From JBDRLV01 sp043812755 (GTDB taxonomy: Bacteria; Patescibacteriota; Patescibacteriia; UBA9934; GWF2-40-263), in assembly GCA_043812755.1 (NCBI GenBank), contig JBDRLV010000054.1:1-6865 (forward strand): a DNA stretch of 6,865 nt, given 5' to 3'. A program made the translations under genes and the position numbers. Positions 4,675-6,865 of this stretch are shown here, piece by piece; position 1 is the first letter of the stretch; every line of letters begins with the position of its first letter. The notes beneath the pieces are model-generated. The model was not told the origin of the DNA and did not search any database. It was given only the letters and a program-made list of their open reading frames with translations.

Positions 4675-5535
4675 TTGAGCAGTAGAAGCTCTAAGAGAAA
4701 AAAAGCCGCCACTGAAGCTGACAAGCTTCCAAAACAAGTGTTGTTATTTTTGAAAGCAGTTGTGATCATTGTGCTTTTATTGGCAATGGCTACAGCTATT
4801 GGTTTTACCTTTTGGTATAGTGAGGGGTTAAAACCAGCTCTTTCAAAGGCAACACAAGAGCACCCACACGATCTCGAATTCATTGCAGGGTTGCTCTCCC
4901 TCTCCTGCGCTGTGCAAGACTTTCTCGAAATTGCGGACGACCTTGAAGACCTAGCAGAATTCCGCAAATACGCACAGCAAGAGCTCGGCTCGTGTCAAGA
5001 AGGCCCAGTTGCCTTCTACAAGTGTTATATTACCTACGAGCGAGCTAAGCGCGATCCGGATACCTATGTAAATGTATATCATCGCGCAAAGCAGTTGTAC
5101 GAAGTTTTTGTTGGCCTCAAGTCGATTCTTTCTAAAACTCACAAGATCATACGCGCCCTCCCCGAGCACGAACGTGTTCACAAAGATGTGAAACGTGGTC
5201 TCTTGTCCATAAGTGGATACATGAGTGGTTTAAGCGTTCTTGATCTTGCTCTTCATCTCGATGAGATTGAAGAAGAGTTAGAAGAAAGGGTAAACAAACT
5301 TGAGCAACCATTTAAAATTTTGTACACTCACCTCACAGATGAGTTTCCTGCACTCGTCTATCCAGCCATTGCATCGGTATTAATACCTGGTGATTCAGGC
5401 GCAGCTACGTTTGTCTTTGTTGATACATTCATAACATCTGATAAGCGTGTTAAGCGTACAATGCGAAAATCAAAATCGTATGTACATGCACTTGATAATG
5501 GTTGCGTTTCTCATGGATTTTTTCCCAACCTATAG
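4675..5535 (+). CDS. Single-pass membrane-anchored helical protein
   Basis: This 286-residue protein starts with TTG. Residues 1-21 are basic (SRSSKRKK), followed by one long hydrophobic segment at about 22-48 and no cleavage site, so the N-terminus should be inside and the remaining 235 residues outside the membrane. The outer part is mostly predicted helix: an acidic stretch IADDLEDLAEF (86-96), a KR/KH-rich middle (135-175), and a coiled-coil-like DEIEEELEERVNKLE (196-210). A more hydrophobic stretch, VYPAIASVLIPGDSGAATF (228-246), follows. Cys at 78, 107, 117 and 277 could form disulfides. The gene is a single unit with its own promoter, structured leader, SD and strong terminator. I do not recognise the family. 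It could be an envelope-anchored binding or structural protein. Confidence 0.85.
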   Translation: MSSRSSKRKKAATEADKLPKQVLLFLKAVVIIVLLLAMATAIGFTFWYSEGLKPALSKATQEHPHDLEFIAGLLSLSCAVQDFLEIADDLEDLAEFRKYAQQELGSCQEGPVAFYKCYITYERAKRDPDTYVNVYHRAKQLYEVFVGLKSILSKTHKIIRALPEHERVHKDVKRGLLSISGYMSGLSVLDLALHLDEIEEELEERVNKLEQPFKILYTHLTDEFPALVYPAIASVLIPGDSGAATFVFVDTFITSDKRVKRTMRKSKSYVHALDNGCVSHGFFPNL

Positions 5536-5549
5536 TTTCGCAAGAAACT
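5534..5549 (+). other. Hairpin with GCAA tetraloop overlapping the stop codon
   Basis: AGTTTC-GCAA-GAAACT (5534-5549) is a perfect 6-bp stem with a GNRA tetraloop. It begins inside the TAG stop, just ahead of the terminator hairpin. It may stabilise the 3' end of the mRNA or be part of a tandem terminator. Confidence 0.5.
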
Positions 5550-5557
5550 TCCACCTT

Positions 5558-5590
5558 AGCGCGAACATTCGGTTCGCGCTTTTTACTTTT
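5558..5590 (+). terminator. Strong terminator of the helical membrane protein gene
   Basis: AGCGCGAAC/GTTCGCGCT (5558-5566 with 5572-5580) is a perfect 9-bp stem with a five-base loop, followed by TTTTACTTTT. Confidence 0.9.
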
Positions 5591-5596
5591 TATTTG

Positions 5597-5602
5597 TACA
5601 AT
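5597..5602 (+). promoter_or_regulatory. -10 element immediately before the metalloprotease gene
   Basis: TACAAT ends eight bases before the ATG at 5611. No -35 is visible because the preceding region is the terminator. If used, the transcript starts within a base or two of the ATG. Confidence 0.4.
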
Positions 5603-5610
5603 AGTTTAGT

Positions 5611-6063
5611 ATGAAAACTGATTATCAAAAAAGCAATTCAATAATGGAGGTTGATTTTGAGGTTTCGCAAGATGCTGTTGAGCTTGCTTGGAAGATTATG
5701 CAAGCAAAAGAGACTGAAGATCGTCAAGAGCTTGGAGATGCTCTTCTTGATGAGCTTGCTGATTTGGCGCAGATTGATATTGTGAAATTAAAAATTACAG
5801 ATGCAAAACAGTATCATAAAAAACGCGCTGGTAAGGTTGCAATGAGGCAGTACGGATATTACAAGCCCAGCACAAAATATATTTATATAAATAATCGAAC
5901 AGCAGTGCAGGGAAAAGTGTTGGCTGGAAAAACATTTTTAAATACTCTGGTGCATGAGTGGGTACATCATTATGACTGTTGCAAATTAGGTTTGAATTCA
6001 ATTCACACAAAAGGATTTTACTCGCGGTTAAATAGTTTATATAAAGCACTTTTGTGCGAGTAA
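5611..6063 (+). CDS. Small SprT-like zinc metalloprotease
   Basis: This 150-residue cytoplasmic protein has the zinc motif HEWVH at 115-119 (H115, E116 catalytic, H119), followed by HYDCCKLGL and then H132 in IHTKGFYSRL. The last His, placed HxxGF before a helix, is the likely third zinc ligand, as in SprT/Spartan-like minimal metalloproteases. The strand YGYYKPSTKYIYINN (81-95) precedes a helix leading into the motif, the usual layout of this fold. The N-terminal 60 residues are acidic and helical. There is no C-terminal zinc ribbon as in some SprT proteins, so it is a compact form. Relatives degrade DNA-protein crosslinks or unfolded proteins, but its substrate here is unknown. The start is the first ATG after a -10 with no SD; the ATG at residue 12 also lacks one. 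A terminator follows the stop. Confidence 0.88.
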   Translation: MKTDYQKSNSIMEVDFEVSQDAVELAWKIMQAKETEDRQELGDALLDELADLAQIDIVKLKITDAKQYHKKRAGKVAMRQYGYYKPSTKYIYINNRTAVQGKVLAGKTFLNTLVHEWVHHYDCCKLGLNSIHTKGFYSRLNSLYKALLCE

Positions 6064-6069
6064 AAAAAT

Positions 6070-6093
6070 CGAGGAATTGTGTCCTTGTTTTTT
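6070..6093 (+). terminator. Terminator of the metalloprotease gene
   Basis: CGAGGA/TCCTTG (6070-6075 with 6082-6087, one G-T pair) with a six-base loop and six T directly after it. It lies six bases after the TAA. Confidence 0.8.
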
Positions 6094-6109
6094 AATTATG
6101 GCTACTGAT

Positions 6110-6167
6110 TTTGTCTGTTCGCCTTGGGCTCCCGGTACTGACTGGATGTTCAAAAGTACCTGGAGTC
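6110..6167. repeat. Left copy of a paired hairpin repeat
   Basis: TTTGTCTGTTCGCC is followed by TTGGGCTCCCGGTAC. The arm 6127-6138 pairs with 6156-6167 over 12 positions with one mismatch and one G-T pair, around a 17-base loop. The related right copy lies about 200 bases away in the same orientation. Confidence 0.65.
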
Positions 6168-6186
6168 AATGTGATGCAAATGTATT

Positions 6187-6283
6187 GAATAAGATTAAAT
6201 GAAATTTTTTTGCTCCGGAACTCGGCCAATGTTGTCTGTGGCCTCAAACAGTCCTCGCTTAAAAAATTTATTTCATCTTATTC
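6187..6283. repeat. Large AT-rich imperfect palindrome
   Basis: GAATAAGAT (6187-6195) pairs perfectly with ATCTTATTC (6275-6283). The pairing continues inward with gaps through AAATGAAAT and the T-run on one side and AAAAAATTTATTTC on the other. The inner loop is GC-richer and holds GGCC/GGCC (6224-6227, 6240-6243) with TTGTCTG between them. No open reading frame of note crosses it. It sits in the gene-free stretch 6094-6420 between the two hairpin copies. Confidence 0.65.
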
Positions 6284-6313
6284 ATTTTATGAATTAGTGA
6301 ATTAGGCCCCCAG

Positions 6314-6369
6314 TCTTGTCTGACCTTGGGCTCCCGATCTTGTCTGAACGTCCATAAAGATCGGGAGCC
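6314..6369. repeat. Right copy of the paired hairpin repeat
   Basis: TCTTGTCTGA occurs at 6314-6323 and again at 6338-6347. GGCTCCCGATC (6329-6339) pairs perfectly with GATCGGGAGCC (6359-6369) around a 19-base loop. It shares TTGTCTG and TTGGGCTCCCG with the left copy. Confidence 0.7.
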
Positions 6370-6420
6370 AATATGTTTAATCAGCGAAATCAGTGCCTAG
6401 ATCAGCGCTATCACTGTTAT

Positions 6421-6446
6421 ATAAAAAAAGACCCGAGTGGGGTCTT
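6421..6446 (-). terminator. Terminator of the right-edge gene
   Basis: On the minus strand AAGACCC/GGGTCTT (6446-6440 with 6434-6428) has a five-base loop and a run of T directly after it. It is 38 bases beyond the stop of the gene at 6484. Confidence 0.85.
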
Positions 6447-6452
6447 GAGTAG

Positions 6453-6472
6453 GGACGCCATTTATGGCGTCC
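6453..6472 (-). other. Stable hairpin between the stop codon and the terminator
   Basis: GGACGCCA/TGGCGTCC (6453-6460 with 6465-6472) is a perfect 8-bp stem with a four-base loop (9 bp if the inner T-A closes). It has no T-run, sits just after the TGA, and could block 3' exonucleases. Confidence 0.6.
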
Positions 6473-6483
6473 TAAGGCAAAGA

Positions 6484-6865
6484 TCAGACGGTGCGGATGG
6501 TTGGCGTTTCGTCCCAGTAGGCGAGGGGGTCTTGCCAGTCAGGGAACTCCTTGTTGATCCACTCGAACGCTTCAGTATCCGCTGGGGCAAGATCGTTATC
6601 GCGCTTTACGCGATCGTTGTACGATGTTTCAACACCCTGCGTTCTGTGCACAAGTACATCGGTTTGCCCATCGCGCATACGCACTTCTGCCCAGAAGGTG
6701 TAGGCATCGTTGTCATCTTCTTTGCCTTTGGTACGCGCACCATTGGACTGTTGAAAGAATCTGCGATAGAGCATATGGACGAATTCGCCGTGCAACCATG
6801 TGCATGTGCTTCTTTGGTTGCCTTTTGGATCAATCAGACATGGCTCGCTTGGGTCGCTTTCATTC
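6484..6865 (-). CDS. C-terminal 126 residues of an unrecognised protein
   Basis: The frame is open from the window edge to TGA at 6486-6484, so the gene's N-terminal part lies outside. The upstream-most codons read NESDPSEPCLIDPKG and lead into CTWLHGEFVHMLYRRFF, so an internal TTG at 6795 is not needed as a start. The sequence is hydrophilic, rich in D/E, W and aromatic residues (EAFEWINKEFPDWQDP, then LAYWDETP), and ends in TIRTV, with no membrane segment. It is richer in GC than the AT-rich genes at the centre of the window. I recognise no family; WLHGEFVH lacks the spacing of a HExxH metalloprotease motif. The frame is chosen over the overlapping frame from 6833 because it runs to the edge and is followed by a hairpin and terminator. 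Confidence 0.65.
   Translation of the reverse strand, partial: NESDPSEPCLIDPKGNQRSTCTWLHGEFVHMLYRRFFQQSNGARTKGKEDDNDAYTFWAEVRMRDGQTDVLVHRTQGVETSYNDRVKRDNDLAPADTEAFEWINKEFPDWQDPLAYWDETPTIRTV

Noticed and set aside
4562..4677. Known riboswitch in the leader
   Set aside because: Two hairpins are visible but no recognised aptamer core or separate expression-platform terminator is present.
4656..4967. Minus-strand ORF of 103 residues
   Set aside because: It is antisense to the start and leader of the helical membrane protein, whose TTG start is supported by a well-placed SD.
6110..6370. CRISPR array
   Set aside because: Only two related repeat copies, about 200 bases apart, with internal hairpins. 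There is no regular repeat-spacer pattern and no cas gene.
6606..6833. Minus-strand ORF of 75 residues
   Set aside because: It overlaps the edge-crossing frame that ends in front of a hairpin and terminator. It ends inside that gene and has no terminator of its own.

Overview
This is a bacterial window that uses the standard code: TAA, TAG and TGA all act as stops. Several genes have canonical Shine-Dalgarno (SD) sequences, and many are preceded by TTGACA-17 bp-(TGc)TAnnnT promoters. Base composition is low to moderate GC and uneven. The 2582-3118 gene is very AT-rich and the right-edge gene is clearly richer in GC. There are eight CDSs plus a truncated one at the right edge. Nearly all have their own promoter or intrinsic terminator, and no rRNA, tRNA, transposase or CRISPR is visible. 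The many short, mostly unrecognised single genes between dispersed hairpin repeats would fit an uncultivated lineage such as Patescibacteria/CPR, but no marker gene settles this.

Left part (1-2475), all genes on the minus strand. A secreted Cys-containing protein runs off the left edge. A gene-free stretch (about 175-480) holds a nested hairpin repeat. Next come a 66-residue two-helix membrane protein and then the most notable gene, a 512-residue radical SAM/SPASM enzyme at 874-2412. Its last ~150 residues are a Cys-rich tail with 21 Cys. A block beginning IPVSGEASC occurs twice in this tail, and a third, degenerate Cys cluster lies between the copies. The arrangement resembles a peptide maturase fused to its own multi-core substrate. 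That reading is inferred; the repeats and the catalytic and SPASM Cys motifs are seen directly.

Middle part (2476-4560), plus strand. Divergent from the radical SAM gene is a four-helix membrane protein whose two CxxC pairs flank a hydrophobic segment. Then come a glycosyltransferase-like protein, apparently leaderless, and a GrpB-family nucleotidyltransferase-like protein that overlaps it by 13 bases as a two-gene operon.

Right part (4560-6865). A single-pass membrane-anchored helical protein of unknown function has a structured leader and a TTG start. It is followed by a small SprT-like zinc metalloprotease (HEWVH), also apparently leaderless. A roughly 400-base gene-free region holds two related hairpins in direct orientation around a large AT-rich palindrome, which may be a non-autonomous mobile element or a structured RNA. 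At the right edge a minus-strand gene of unknown function enters the window and ends before a tandem hairpin/terminator.

The genes do not form one recognisable pathway. The best candidate for an undescribed system is the maturase with its fused Cys-rich tail. The secreted Cys protein at the left edge and the small membrane protein, on the same strand, are possible but unproven partners.
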